Source: Anaerobutyricum hallii DSM 3353
GTDB lineage: Bacteria; Bacillota; Clostridia; Lachnospirales; Lachnospiraceae
NCBI RefSeq assembly: GCF_000173975.1
Contig: NZ_ACEP01000097.1
Coordinates: forward strand, 1 to 32,913
Direction of reading: 5' to 3'
Length of the DNA stretch: 32,913 bases
Part shown: positions 24,257 to 32,761 of the stretch, piece after piece
Layout of the letters: the number at the start of each line of letters is the position of its first letter
How positions within the stretch are numbered: position 1 is the first letter of the stretch
The notes under the pieces: model-generated
Seen by the model: the letters and a program-made list of their open reading frames with translations, nothing else
The model's database searches: none
Told to the model about the DNA's origin: nothing
Made by a program: the position numbers and the translations under genes

Positions 24257-25540
24257 CTAAATACCGTAAAATCCTCCTCGTTTATGATTACTTCCACTAC
24301 ATTTAGGAAGTCCCTTTGTATCCCATGACATTCCAATTTCATTTTTCCAGGTTTTGCTGCCTGCCAGAAAATATCCGCTCTGAGCATCGACAATATACCA
24401 TTTTTCATCCACTTTCACCTGATTCCATTGATGGCTTGGATTTAATGCCTTTTTATTGGCATGAACATAATAACATGGTACTCCAATGGCATCGCATAAA
24501 GCTTTCATCCCTCTTGCATATCCAGAGCACTGTGCTTCACCATATACCAATGCTCCCCAAGCTGTATTTGCTCCATTATACTGCCAGCCTCTTGTCGCAT
24601 ACTTACAATTCTGGTTAAGATAATTAAATGCAATAAATGCTTTCTCATAGTTGCTCATACCTTTTTTGATATAGTTTGTTTTAAAACTCTGAACAACTCT
24701 TCGAACCTGCATTAACTGATTGTTATTAAGTGCCGGGCCATAAATACTGCCTTTTTTGTAGGCTCCTTTTACAGTAGGCTTTTTCAATGATGCTTTACAT
24801 ACATATCCAAAATTGCCATAAACCTTTTTACCTTTCACAGTTCCGTAAGCACGTACTTTATAGCGGTATACCTTATTCTTCTTTACCTTTTTATCTACAA
24901 ATGTAACCTTTTTACCGCTTTTGATTGTCTTAATTACTTTCCATTTCTTACCTTCTGTACGATAAATCTGATATCCTTGCGCTTTGCTAACACGACGCCA
25001 TTTTATCTTTACTTTTTTCGCATCAGCAGAATAAATATTTAAAATCTCTGCTGTATCTAATGTTACTGCAACAGATACCGTTCCAGACATAATTTTACTT
25101 CCATCGTTACATGTGAGAACTACTTTATAAGAATAACGATTTCCCACAGTAACAGAATCATCTTCAAATACTACTTGTCCAGCTACCTTTGTATTATCTG
25201 CATAGCAAGTTACCTTTTTCTTATTACCTACAGTATACCAGCCTTCACTGTAAGTATTCCATAACTCCCCTTCTTCTGTGAAATTATCAACTAACTGAAA
25301 TGCTCCGCCTGAAGTCGAACGGTAAATTTCAATCTTCTGATAACCATTCATTTTAAATGTTGCCTCAAAAGCTACCTGACTTCCACCATATGCCTGAATA
25401 TTTCCAATCTTCAATGAATTTGCCGCCTTAACCTGTACAGAATTTGTAAAAATTCCTATTCCTAAAGTCAGGCAAAACATAAGAGCCAGCATTATGTTTT
25501 TGTTTAAAAGTTTCCTGTAATTGTGCATTGTTTTTTTCAT
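24257..25540 (-). CDS. Secreted transglutaminase-like protein (427 aa)
   Basis: A signal peptide (basic start, hydrophobic NIMLALMFCLTLGIGIF, cut near VKAA) shows export. The middle contains a fibronectin III-like module (about residues 165-245: KIKWRRVSKAQGYQIYRTEG, then KVYRYKVRAYGTVKGKKVYG). The C-terminal third has the transglutaminase-like triad: Cys in YGEAQCSGYARGMKALC near residue 335, His in PSHQWNQVKV near 370 and Asp in WYIVDAQSGYF near 385. Such domains act as cysteine proteases or crosslinkers on cell-surface proteins or peptidoglycan, and the substrate here is unknown. AAGGAGGAGG precedes the ATG. It appears monocistronic. Confidence 0.85.
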   Translation of the reverse strand: MKKTMHNYRKLLNKNIMLALMFCLTLGIGIFTNSVQVKAANSLKIGNIQAYGGSQVAFEATFKMNGYQKIEIYRSTSGGAFQLVDNFTEEGELWNTYSEGWYTVGNKKKVTCYADNTKVAGQVVFEDDSVTVGNRYSYKVVLTCNDGSKIMSGTVSVAVTLDTAEILNIYSADAKKVKIKWRRVSKAQGYQIYRTEGKKWKVIKTIKSGKKVTFVDKKVKKNKVYRYKVRAYGTVKGKKVYGNFGYVCKASLKKPTVKGAYKKGSIYGPALNNNQLMQVRRVVQSFKTNYIKKGMSNYEKAFIAFNYLNQNCKYATRGWQYNGANTAWGALVYGEAQCSGYARGMKALCDAIGVPCYYVHANKKALNPSHQWNQVKVDEKWYIVDAQSGYFLAGSKTWKNEIGMSWDTKGLPKCSGSNHKRGGFYGI

Positions 25541-25594
25541 TGCTTTTCCTCCTCCTTATTTTTATATATTTTATCACATCCTTCTTACTACATT

Positions 25595-25726
25595 CTATAG
25601 AATTGATTTTCCTTTCGGCGCAACCTTTCTTTTTGCCTTTATAATTTCTTTCGTCAGCTGTGCTGCCTGCTCGTTTGTTAAATCAGAAATAACTGCTACT
25701 ACTCCATTGTTCTTTTTTCCTGCCAT
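25595..25726 (-). CDS. Small basic protein (43 aa)
   Basis: A strong AAAGGAG site lies before ATG at 25726. The product starts MAGKKNNGVVAVISDLTNEQ and continues AAQLTKEIIKAKRKVAPKGK to a TAG at 25595. It has a hydrophobic strand (VVAVIS), a helix and a Lys-rich tail, with protein-like composition. No family name is given with confidence. It lies 54 bp before the transglutaminase-like gene on the same strand and may share its transcript. Confidence 0.65.
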   Translation of the reverse strand: MAGKKNNGVVAVISDLTNEQAAQLTKEIIKAKRKVAPKGKSIL

Positions 25727-25833
25727 GATTTTTCTCCTTTAGTTTCGTTCTTGTTTGTGATTGTATAATAGCAAACAGGGCATCTAAATTTGTAATTGTG
25801 ATTTACTATTTAATTCATTAAGTAAACTATAGA

Positions 25834-25849
25834 CGAGGCCAGTGCCTCG
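25834..25849. other. Short GC-rich hairpin
   Basis: CGAGGC and GCCTCG pair around CAGT in otherwise AT-rich sequence, about 90 bp before the plus-strand Rpn-family gene. It could be a terminator remnant (ATTTTTG follows 9 nt later) or part of its regulation. Confidence 0.4.
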
Positions 25850-25940
25850 AATAAGGGATTTTTGTTATATTCTCATAATTTTCAAAAAATAGTGTTTTTT
25901 CCAATATGCTATAGTATAATAATTTTATAGGAGGATATTT

Positions 25941-26813
25941 ATGACAAAAATTAATACAGGGAATGCAAATCGAGAGTACAAAGACCGTTTATTTCGTTTT
26001 GTCTTTGGTGCAGAAGAGAACAAAGCTTATTTATTATCCTTGTGTAATGCAGTAAGCGGTACAGATTACACCGATGTAGATGATATTGAAATCACAACAT
26101 TAAGTGATGCTATCTACATTAAGATGAAGAATGATATTTCATTTTTAATAGACAGTCAGATGAACCTATTCGAACATCAAAGTACTTTTAATCCTAACAT
26201 GCCTCTTCGTGGTATGGAATGTTTTGCAGAACTGTATGGAATTTACATTATAGAAAATAACTTAGACATTTACGTGAGTTCTTTACAGAAAATTCTAACT
26301 CCAAGATATTATGTTATTTACAATGGAACAGAGAAACAGCCAGATGTAGTTAAACTAAAATTATCTGATGCCTTTCAAGTTCCAGACGATTCAGGAGAAT
26401 TTGAGTGGACAGCGACAATGCTTAATATTAACTACGGACATAATCGAAAATTATTGGAACAATGTCAGCCATTGTATGAATACGCACATTTTATTAAGCT
26501 CGTAAGGGAATACTCTGAAGCAATGGAACTAAAGAAAGCTATAGATAAAGCAGTCGAAAAAGCCAGAGAATGGAAATGTATAGGAACGTTTTTATATCAA
26601 TGTAAAAGTGAGGTGAGCGTTATGTTATTAACCGAATTTGATGAGAAAAAACATGAAGATAATTTAATAAAACTTGGTGAAAAAGAAGGTAGAGAGAAAG
26701 AACGTATGAAAAATATATGTAGTATGCTGGCATTAAGTCTTTCGCCTGAAATAATAGCGAAAGCTTGTGAAGTTTCTGTAGATTATGTATTAAATTTGAA
26801 AAAAGAGTTGTAA
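25941..26813 (+). CDS. Rpn-family nuclease / putative transposase (290 aa)
   Basis: The family's start is clear: NREYKDRLFRFVFGAEENKA, then YLLSLCNAVSGTDYTD. The PD-(D/E)XK core follows: DAIYIKMKNDISFLIDSQMN (Asp and the S-Q variant of the E-x-Q motif) and LFEHQSTFNPNMPLRGMECF. RYYVIYNG is the usual next strand. The C-terminal half is helical, with KLGEKEGREKERMKN and a final helix-turn-helix-like stretch. AGGAGG lies before the ATG. It differs in type from the other two Rpn-like genes here, so it is not a simple duplicate. It looks full length. Confidence 0.85.
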   Translation: MTKINTGNANREYKDRLFRFVFGAEENKAYLLSLCNAVSGTDYTDVDDIEITTLSDAIYIKMKNDISFLIDSQMNLFEHQSTFNPNMPLRGMECFAELYGIYIIENNLDIYVSSLQKILTPRYYVIYNGTEKQPDVVKLKLSDAFQVPDDSGEFEWTATMLNINYGHNRKLLEQCQPLYEYAHFIKLVREYSEAMELKKAIDKAVEKAREWKCIGTFLYQCKSEVSVMLLTEFDEKKHEDNLIKLGEKEGREKERMKNICSMLALSLSPEIIAKACEVSVDYVLNLKKEL

Positions 26814-26945
26814 AGTAAGGCTACGAGTTAAATTAACCTAATCCATCTACAGCGAGACTGTAATTAATTCTGTGTAAACTCTAAAAGAGCTATATATCCT
26901 CTTGGATTGATGTTAAAATAAATATCAATTCAGGAGGATTTTTTT

Positions 26946-27090
26946 ATGGCACGAAGAAGAAAAATGGATCCGGAACGCAAAGCGTTCATCAGTAGCTTGT
27001 TGGAACACTATCAACCAAAGGATGCCTAGGACGTCCAGGACATGCTGAAAGACCTGCTAGGCAAAACGCTGCAAGGTATGTTAAATATTG
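26946..27090 (+). pseudogene. IS256-family transposase, N-terminal remnant with TAG
   Basis: After AGGAGG the frame reads MARRRKMDPERKAFISSLLE then HYQPKDA, a TAG (27027-27029), and DVQDMLKDLLGKTLQGMLN, after which similarity ends. This is the N-terminus of mutator-type (IS256) transposases, where Gln (CAG) is expected at the TAG. The upstream stretch near 26870 (AATTCTGTGTAAACTCT) resembles an IS256 end. The DDE domain is missing, so the copy is dead. The rest of 26814-27257 shows nothing else. Confidence 0.75.
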
Positions 27091-27264
27091 CTATTTTTTC
27101 GTGTTGTCCTGTTTTACATTTTTTCTTTTCAGCTATATCTCCCACATGCCACATGAACATTCTCTTCCACCTTTCTTTCCGTTATTATACGGATTCAGGC
27201 AGACAGAAAATATCTATCCATATCTTTTTTATAGTTTTCTGACATTTTTACAAGTTCACCAGCC

Positions 27265-27398
27265 GGAGGGATTTGGAGAAGAAGGCTGAAGGCATAGAAA
27301 TATCCAGAAAAATAAATTCTGAATTTACTTAGGCAGCCAAAACACAGCCCACAGAGAATATAATATTCCCTGTGGGCGTCTCTCCTGCTACGCAAACC
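27265..27398. repeat. Composite structured repeat, second copy, and carbamate kinase terminator
   Basis: AGCCAAAACACA is followed by arms 27347-27361 and 27363-27377 (GCCCACAG with CTGTGGGC, then GAATAT with ATATTC), then GTCTCTCCTGCTACGCAAA. The outer boxes match copy A at 284-446 while the stem sequence is different. Read on the minus strand it follows the carbamate kinase stop at once and runs into TGTGTTTTGG, so it probably acts as its terminator. A GGAGGGATTTGGAGAA box (27265-27280) also occurs, inverted, near 245. Confidence 0.65.
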
Positions 27399-27403
27399 AG
27401 AAG

Positions 27404-28333
27404 TTATTCAATAATTGTTCCGGTTTTCTCCAGATAGCCTTCTAAAGCTTTATCAATTGATGTAATAATTACCTTTCTTCCATTGCCTTTTTCAAGGAAA
27501 GAAACACCTGCTTCAATCTTTGGAAGCATTGTATTTGGCTCGAACTGTCCTTCATCGATGTATTTCTGTGCTTCTGCTACAGTAATATGCTCTAATGGAG
27601 ATTCCTGTTCTGTATTGTAACCAACACAGACATTCTCTACACTTGTTAAAACCATGAATACGTCTGCGTTCAACAGTTCTGCCATTCTTCCACTGGCATA
27701 GTCTTTCTCGATAACTGCGCTGGCACCATGAAGTTCTACTCCCTGTGCTAACACTGGAATTCCGCCACCGCCGCAGGCGATAACTACCTGTCCCTGGTCA
27801 GAAAGCGCTTTGATAGAATCAATCTCGATAATTCCCTGTGGCTTTGGAGCTGCTACAATTCTTCGATAGCCGCCCTCTACTTCTGTAACATAGTTTCCAT
27901 GTTTTTCTTCCTGCTCTGCTTCTTCTTTCGAAAGAAGTCTTCCGATAACTTTAACTGGCTCATTAAATGCATCATCATAAGGGTCTACCATTACCTGTGT
28001 GATAATTGTACATACTGGGCGATATACTCCTCTTTTTAAGAGTTCGGCACGAATCGCATTCTGTAAATCGTATCCAACATATCCCTGACTCATAGCAGAA
28101 CATACGGACATAGGCGCCTGTGTATAGTCTTCTCTGTCCTTACTGAATTCGTTCATCGCTGTATGGATCATTCCAACCTGTGGTGCATTACTGTGGGATA
28201 TAACAACGTCTGCCCCTGCTTCTACTAAATCTGCAATTGCCTTGGCTGTATTTCTTGTTGCTTTGTACTGTTCTGGCATTGTTGTTCCTAATGCTCGGTG
28301 TCCGAGGGCTATTACTACTTTTTTCTTGCTCAT
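27404..28333 (-). CDS. arcC: Carbamate kinase (309 aa)
   Basis: Carbamate kinase makes ATP from carbamoyl phosphate, or the reverse, in arginine, agmatine or purine breakdown. The family fold is clear: PMSVCSAMSQGYVGYDLQNA, VIACGGGGIPV, DYASGRMAELLNADVFMVLT, then MLPKIEAGVSFLE and a KTGTII end. Two normally Gly-rich motifs differ: the usual GGNAL is GHRAL (residues 11-15), and HGNGPQVG is HSNAPQVG (47-54). This may define a clostridial subgroup. ATG at 28333 after AAAGGA is preferred over a TTG nine bases upstream. No arc partner genes are adjacent, so the pathway is not shown by context. Confidence 0.85.
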   Translation of the reverse strand: MSKKKVVIALGHRALGTTMPEQYKATRNTAKAIADLVEAGADVVISHSNAPQVGMIHTAMNEFSKDREDYTQAPMSVCSAMSQGYVGYDLQNAIRAELLKRGVYRPVCTIITQVMVDPYDDAFNEPVKVIGRLLSKEEAEQEEKHGNYVTEVEGGYRRIVAAPKPQGIIEIDSIKALSDQGQVVIACGGGGIPVLAQGVELHGASAVIEKDYASGRMAELLNADVFMVLTSVENVCVGYNTEQESPLEHITVAEAQKYIDEGQFEPNTMLPKIEAGVSFLEKGNGRKVIITSIDKALEGYLEKTGTIIE

Positions 28334-28477
28334 AATTCCCAATCCTTTCTACAGTTATACTTGAGTTATATTTGTCTTTTAGTCTACCAGAAAATAAAAA
28401 GAATTTCCAGAGCGTGTTTATAAAATTAGTTTCCTGTAAAAGATTACAAGATGTAAAAAACATTTAAATCACGCCGA

Positions 28478-29326
28478 CTATTTCTCCAAATATTCTTTCA
28501 TTGCTTCTATTGCCTTTTCTCCGTCATGAAGTCCCTGTTTATAAAGAACCGTAAGTTTTGCCTTATCCTTTTCAATTCTTCCTACTTCCACTTTTGCTTC
28601 TGGACGAATGATAAAGACCTTTCCCTCTTTTTCCTGTTCTTCTAAGAAATCTATTGTCTCATTATAACGGACATGTCTTGTCTCCATAGCATGAAGAAAT
28701 TCTTTATACTTTGGATAACGAAGACGCATAATCGGCATCAGCTTATTCGGCGCCTTACGATATCCGTGGTCTCTTGTGAGAATGACAACATTCTTCTCAT
28801 TGCCATCTTCTATTGATTTACGAATCGGAATACTGTCAGCAATTCCTCCATCAAGAAGCTTATGTCCTTTTACAACGATTGTCTTAGAAACTAATGGCAG
28901 CGAACTTGATGAACGAATCATCCACATCTGCTTTCTAAGATCGCGCACTCTTAAATATCTTGCAGCTCCTGTTTCCACATCAGTAACTACTGCATAAAAC
29001 TTACCTGGATAATTTAAAAATGCCTGATGATCAAATGGATCTAACACATCTGGAATCTGTTCATAAAGCATCTCTGGCCCAAAAACATTTCCTGTTTTCA
29101 AAAATGTTTTTGCTCCACAGTAATTCGGGTCATCAAGATAATCTACATTTACTCGAAATGCCCTTCCTCTCTGTTTAGAAAGGTAGCTGCATGCATGGCA
29201 GCTTCCGGCAGATACTCCATATACACTGGAAAATTCAATTCCTGCATCTAAAAAGGCATCTAATACACCGGCTGTATATACACCGCGCATTCCGCCTCCT
29301 TCTAAAATCAATCCTGCATTATACAT
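28478..29326 (-). CDS. Patatin-like phospholipase (282 aa)
   Basis: Patatin-like lipid acyl hydrolases use a Ser-Asp dyad. The oxyanion loop EGGGMRG (residues 9-15), the nucleophile elbow GVSAG (Ser39) and the DGG motif (LLDGGIADSIP near 160) are all present. Layout and length resemble YjjU-type bacterial patatins. No signal peptide is seen, so it is probably cytoplasmic. Substrate is unknown. It lies between carbamate kinase and tmcAL with gaps over 100 bp, probably as its own unit. Confidence 0.88.
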   Translation of the reverse strand: MYNAGLILEGGGMRGVYTAGVLDAFLDAGIEFSSVYGVSAGSCHACSYLSKQRGRAFRVNVDYLDDPNYCGAKTFLKTGNVFGPEMLYEQIPDVLDPFDHQAFLNYPGKFYAVVTDVETGAARYLRVRDLRKQMWMIRSSSSLPLVSKTIVVKGHKLLDGGIADSIPIRKSIEDGNEKNVVILTRDHGYRKAPNKLMPIMRLRYPKYKEFLHAMETRHVRYNETIDFLEEQEKEGKVFIIRPEAKVEVGRIEKDKAKLTVLYKQGLHDGEKAIEAMKEYLEK

Positions 29327-29436
29327 AATCGACCTCGCTTTCTATTTTGCATTTTCTTTGCTGTCTTTTTATATAGAACATAGTATAACTCGATTTCGGT
29401 AAATTCTCCACAGTTATTTTTTATAGTGATTGCTGC

Positions 29437-29460
29437 GGGCATCTCCTTGCCTGCGGCAAA
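29437..29460. repeat. Partial copy of the composite repeat (right box only)
   Basis: GGGCATCTCCTTGCCTGCGG then CAAA matches the right box of copy A (423-446). On the minus strand TTTGCC-GCA-GGCAA forms a small hairpin just after the tmcAL stop. The variable stem is absent. Confidence 0.6.
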
Positions 29461-29467
29461 CCAAATT

Positions 29468-30838
29468 TCACCTTATCACCTGCTGGCGTTTATATTCGCT
29501 GATTGGTTTTCTTCCTGCTTTTCTGGCAGCAATCTGTTCATACAAGTCTGCGGTTCGTATATCTATACTGTAAATCTGTGCCTGTGCCGAACTGTTGGAA
29601 TAAAGTTTTTTGCCCTCTGCAGGACGTTGGATGATATCCAAAGTGGCATTTTGACGTATTTCTTTTAGCAGGGGAGAAGAGGATTTGGAAAAGCCTAATA
29701 TTCTTGCATATGGTATCGGAATGTCTTTGGCTTCTTCTAAGAATGGATAGTATTTCATGTGAAGTACGATATGCAAAAGAACTCTTCTCAATGCCGCATC
29801 CGTAATCTGTCTGGCGTGAAGGCCTTCTATCAAATCTTCGAAAGAAAGTCCTGGCTCATAAATATTTTGAAATCTTCTTGCTAAATCAAGATTCATTCCA
29901 AAGTATTTGCCAATTACTTTATTTTTCAGAAGAAACGTATAGTCAAGATAGGGCATTAAATCTTCCCAGGTCACAAAGTTATTCTGTAAAAATCCTTCTA
30001 TAAAAGGAAGATATTCTCCACAAAGTGCTTTTTCAAATGCCTGGGGTGCTTCTTTTTCTTTGTTATAAGTATTATTATAGATATTGCTGACTCTGTTATT
30101 GGTATTTTTTCCCGTATTTCCACATTTTCCGCTATTACAAGTTTCTGTATTATACGGATTTTTTCTACTGAAGTTTCTATAAAAATGGTACATTTCTTGG
30201 CGGATTGCTGTTGCGGAGGAATAGTTTTCTGTCAGTTTATTTTCATGATAATGATTTCCTTTTCTTTTAATAACAACTGGCCTGATCAAAGAATTTCTTC
30301 TTTTTAATGCTTTGATATATTCCAAGCCTAAAATATGATTTGGCTCTTTTAAAAATTCTATTGCTTTTTCTGGTTTCGAATCGAATAATAAGTTTCCCGC
30401 TGCGAAAGCTCTCGCTTCTGGAAAACTTTTTCCCGATTTTAATTGTTCCTGCAAAATCTGTTTATATTCTTCCGATTCTTCAAGAAATAAAGTCGCATAT
30501 GCCGAAAAATCTTCTACTTCTGCCCATTCGCTTCCAAAGGAAAGATAATCGACACAGCCTAATTGATCAAGAATCCCAATCCCTGCTGTAGCAAAATATT
30601 CGGCACTGGCTGTCGCATAGATTGCCGGCATTTCAATAATCAAGTCTGCTCCGCCAGAAAGCGCCATCCGGGTTCGCATATATTTATCTGCAATTGCCGG
30701 TTCTCCACGCTGTACATAGTCCCCGCTCATAACTACAACAACATAATCTGCCCCTGTTTTTTTCCGTGTTTCTTCTATATGATATTGGTGCCCTTTGTGA
30801 AATGGATTGTACTCTGCGATAATTCCCGCTACTTTCAT
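29468..30838 (-). CDS. tmcAL: tRNA(Met) cytidine acetate ligase TmcAL (456 aa)
   Basis: TmcAL (YlbM family) uses acetate and ATP to make N4-acetylcytidine at the wobble base of elongator tRNA-Met. The nucleotidyltransferase HxGH motif is in EYNPFHKGHQYH (residues 9-20), and the family-typical VVMSGDYVQRGEPAIADK and SAEYFATAGIGILDQLG follow. ATG at 30838 behind AAAGGAG is preferred over an upstream in-frame start that would add 36 unrelated residues. At about residues 216-258 there is an Asn-rich low-complexity insertion (NTETCNSGKCGNTGKNTNNR), making it longer than the usual 400 aa or so. It is divergent from ackA, whose product's pathway shares acetate as metabolite. Confidence 0.88.
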   Translation of the reverse strand: MKVAGIIAEYNPFHKGHQYHIEETRKKTGADYVVVVMSGDYVQRGEPAIADKYMRTRMALSGGADLIIEMPAIYATASAEYFATAGIGILDQLGCVDYLSFGSEWAEVEDFSAYATLFLEESEEYKQILQEQLKSGKSFPEARAFAAGNLLFDSKPEKAIEFLKEPNHILGLEYIKALKRRNSLIRPVVIKRKGNHYHENKLTENYSSATAIRQEMYHFYRNFSRKNPYNTETCNSGKCGNTGKNTNNRVSNIYNNTYNKEKEAPQAFEKALCGEYLPFIEGFLQNNFVTWEDLMPYLDYTFLLKNKVIGKYFGMNLDLARRFQNIYEPGLSFEDLIEGLHARQITDAALRRVLLHIVLHMKYYPFLEEAKDIPIPYARILGFSKSSSPLLKEIRQNATLDIIQRPAEGKKLYSNSSAQAQIYSIDIRTADLYEQIAARKAGRKPISEYKRQQVIR

Positions 30839-31282
30839 AAATGAACTCCTTTCTCCTTTTATTTCTACCTGAATGCAATTCATCTCCCACCTTAGAGATC
30901 GGAGTATTCTTGCTGTAAGCGGATAAATCTGCTTATCTTTGTCCATATTATAACCGAAAACAAACGAAACAGCAATCTTCCTATTTTTTGTATTTCTTAC
31001 TATTTTTTATCGTTTTTTGATGAATTTTTTCGATTTTTTTGGACATTTTTATATTTTTGTCTAATCATGTTAACTTTCAAACAAAATCATTTATTGTTTA
31101 CTATGAAATACAATTACCTATCAAAACTCAAAAAAAAGTGCCGAAATAACAAAAAAACTCCATCATAAGCTGAATAAGTACATTTTCAAGATAAAAAAAA
31201 CAAGCTATAATATGCCTAGCAAAATAAAATAAGCGAAATTTGGCGTTTCGTAATAAATAATTATACAAAAAGGAGATATGAA
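30839..31282. other. Divergent tmcAL-ackA intergenic region
   Basis: This AT-rich 444-bp region holds the tmcAL ribosome site, the ackA promoter (31183-31211) and a small stem (CGAAA and TTTCG, about 31234-31250) in the ackA leader. The frame that extends tmcAL upstream to 30946 is judged non-coding. No small gene is seen. Confidence 0.6.
31183..31211 (+). promoter_or_regulatory. ackA promoter
   Basis: A perfect TATAAT (31206-31211) follows TTTTCA (31183-31188) with 17-bp spacing, 72 bp before the ackA ATG. Confidence 0.6.
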
Positions 31283-32518
31283 ATGAAGGTTTTAGTAATT
31301 AACTGCGGTAGCTCTTCCCTGAAATATCAGGTTATTGATTCTGAGACAGAACACGTTCTCGCAAAAGGTTTATGTGAAAGAATCGGTATCGATGGTGTTT
31401 TAACTTATCAGCCGGCCGGCCAGGATAAGATTAAGTACGAAGCTGCAATGCCTGCACATCGTCAGGCTGTTGAACTTGTATTAAAACAGTTAACAGACCC
31501 TGAAAATGGTGTATTAAAATCCATCGATGAAATTGATGCTGTTGGACATCGTATGGTACATGGTGGTGAGAAATTTGCTTGTTCCACATTACTTACAGAA
31601 GAAGTATTAAAGACAGTAGAATCTTGTAACGACTTAGCTCCTCTTCACAACCCTCCTACATTAGTTGGTGTTGCTGCTTGTAAAGAGCTTCTTCCTACCA
31701 CTCCAATGGTTGGTGTATTTGATACAGCTTTCCATCAGACTATGCCACCAGAAGCTTACATCTATGGTCTTCCATATGAGTACTATGAGAAATACGCTGT
31801 TCGTCGTTACGGCTTCCACGGAACATCTCATAAATATGTTTCTTTAAGAGCTGCTGAGATTCTTGGTAAAAAACCTGAAGACTTAAAGATTGTTGTATGT
31901 CACCTTGGTAATGGTTCTTCCATCTCCGCTGTTGATGGTGGAAAATGTGTAGATACTTCTATGGGTCTTACTCCATTAGAGGGTCTTGTAATGGGTACAC
32001 GTTCTGGTGATATCGACCCTACTTGTATCGAATTCATCGCTCACAAAGAGAACCTTTCTCTTGAGCAGGTTATGGATATCATAAATAAGAAATCCGGTGT
32101 TCTTGGTATTTCCGGTGTTTCTTCTGACTTCCGTGATCTTGACGAGGCTGCAAAAGCTGGTAACAAACGTGCTGACTTGGCTTTAAGAGTATTTTCTCAT
32201 TCCGTAGTTAAATACATCGGAAGTTTCATCGCCGTTATGAACGGTGTTGACGCCATCGTATTTACAGCTGGTATCGGTGAGAACGACGATATCATCCGTT
32301 CAAGAATTATCGAACATTTCGATTACCTTGATACAACTTTAGATCAGAAAGCAAACAAGATGCATGGAGAAGAACGTATTATCTCCACTCCAGAATCAAA
32401 AGTAAAAGTTATCTGTATCCCAACAAACGAAGAGCTTGCAATTTGCCGCGATACAGTTGAAATCGTTACTAAGAAAATGGTAGAAGATACAGTGAAAGAT
32501 GTTTTAGGTAACAACTAA
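31283..32518 (+). CDS. ackA: Acetate kinase (411 aa)
   Basis: AckA converts acetyl phosphate and ADP to acetate and ATP, the last step of fermentative ATP production. All signatures are present: VINCGSSSLKYQ at the start, GHRMVHGG, VFDTAFHQTMP, RRYGFHGTSHKYVS, VCHLGNGSSISAV, MGTRSGDIDP and FTAGIGEND. Length is normal. AAGGAG lies before the ATG. A strong promoter and a strong terminator frame it as a single-gene unit. Its usual partner pta is not in the window. Codon use (many TTA, GTT, GGT) suggests high expression. Confidence 0.98.
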   Translation: MKVLVINCGSSSLKYQVIDSETEHVLAKGLCERIGIDGVLTYQPAGQDKIKYEAAMPAHRQAVELVLKQLTDPENGVLKSIDEIDAVGHRMVHGGEKFACSTLLTEEVLKTVESCNDLAPLHNPPTLVGVAACKELLPTTPMVGVFDTAFHQTMPPEAYIYGLPYEYYEKYAVRRYGFHGTSHKYVSLRAAEILGKKPEDLKIVVCHLGNGSSISAVDGGKCVDTSMGLTPLEGLVMGTRSGDIDPTCIEFIAHKENLSLEQVMDIINKKSGVLGISGVSSDFRDLDEAAKAGNKRADLALRVFSHSVVKYIGSFIAVMNGVDAIVFTAGIGENDDIIRSRIIEHFDYLDTTLDQKANKMHGEERIISTPESKVKVICIPTNEELAICRDTVEIVTKKMVEDTVKDVLGNN

Positions 32519-32560
32519 TTCTTTCCTATTTTTTATCATATCTTCATTACTTAATATAAA

Positions 32561-32603
32561 GAATCCCCCGGAAAGTTCCTCATCCGGGGGATTCGATTTT
32601 TAT
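32561..32603 (+). terminator. ackA terminator
   Basis: GAATCCCCCGG (32561-32571) and CCGGGGGATTC (32584-32594) pair perfectly over 11 bp around a 12-nt loop, followed by GATTTTTATT. Confidence 0.9.
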
Positions 32604-32662
32604 TCGGGAATGACAGAGGATAGACAAAAAATTCAAAAACAGACGAATCCAGGAAGATAAAA

Positions 32663-32753
32663 TATCCCTATTTGTGGCTTTCGTCGCTGCAGGCTGAATG
32701 TTCGCTTTAAGCGCCCGCATCCAGCCTTTGCTCCCAGGCCACAAATAGGGATA
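32663..32753. repeat. Palindromic element copy C
   Basis: Arms of 16 bp (TATCCCTATTTGTGGC at 32663-32678 and its exact complement at 32738-32753) enclose an inner hairpin, GGCTGAATG with CATCCAGCC. It is related to the elements at 297-426 and 2195-2294, but both stems have changed sequence while keeping pairing. It lies between ackA and a convergent gene fragment, again a terminator-like place. Confidence 0.75.
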
Positions 32754-32761
32754 AATGCCAC

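Noticed and set aside
24614-24623. Ten-base match (GTTAAGATAA) to the start of the CreA-like spacer
   Set aside because: It lies inside the transglutaminase-like coding region, not at a promoter, and a 10-base match is expected by chance at a few percent in this AT-rich window.
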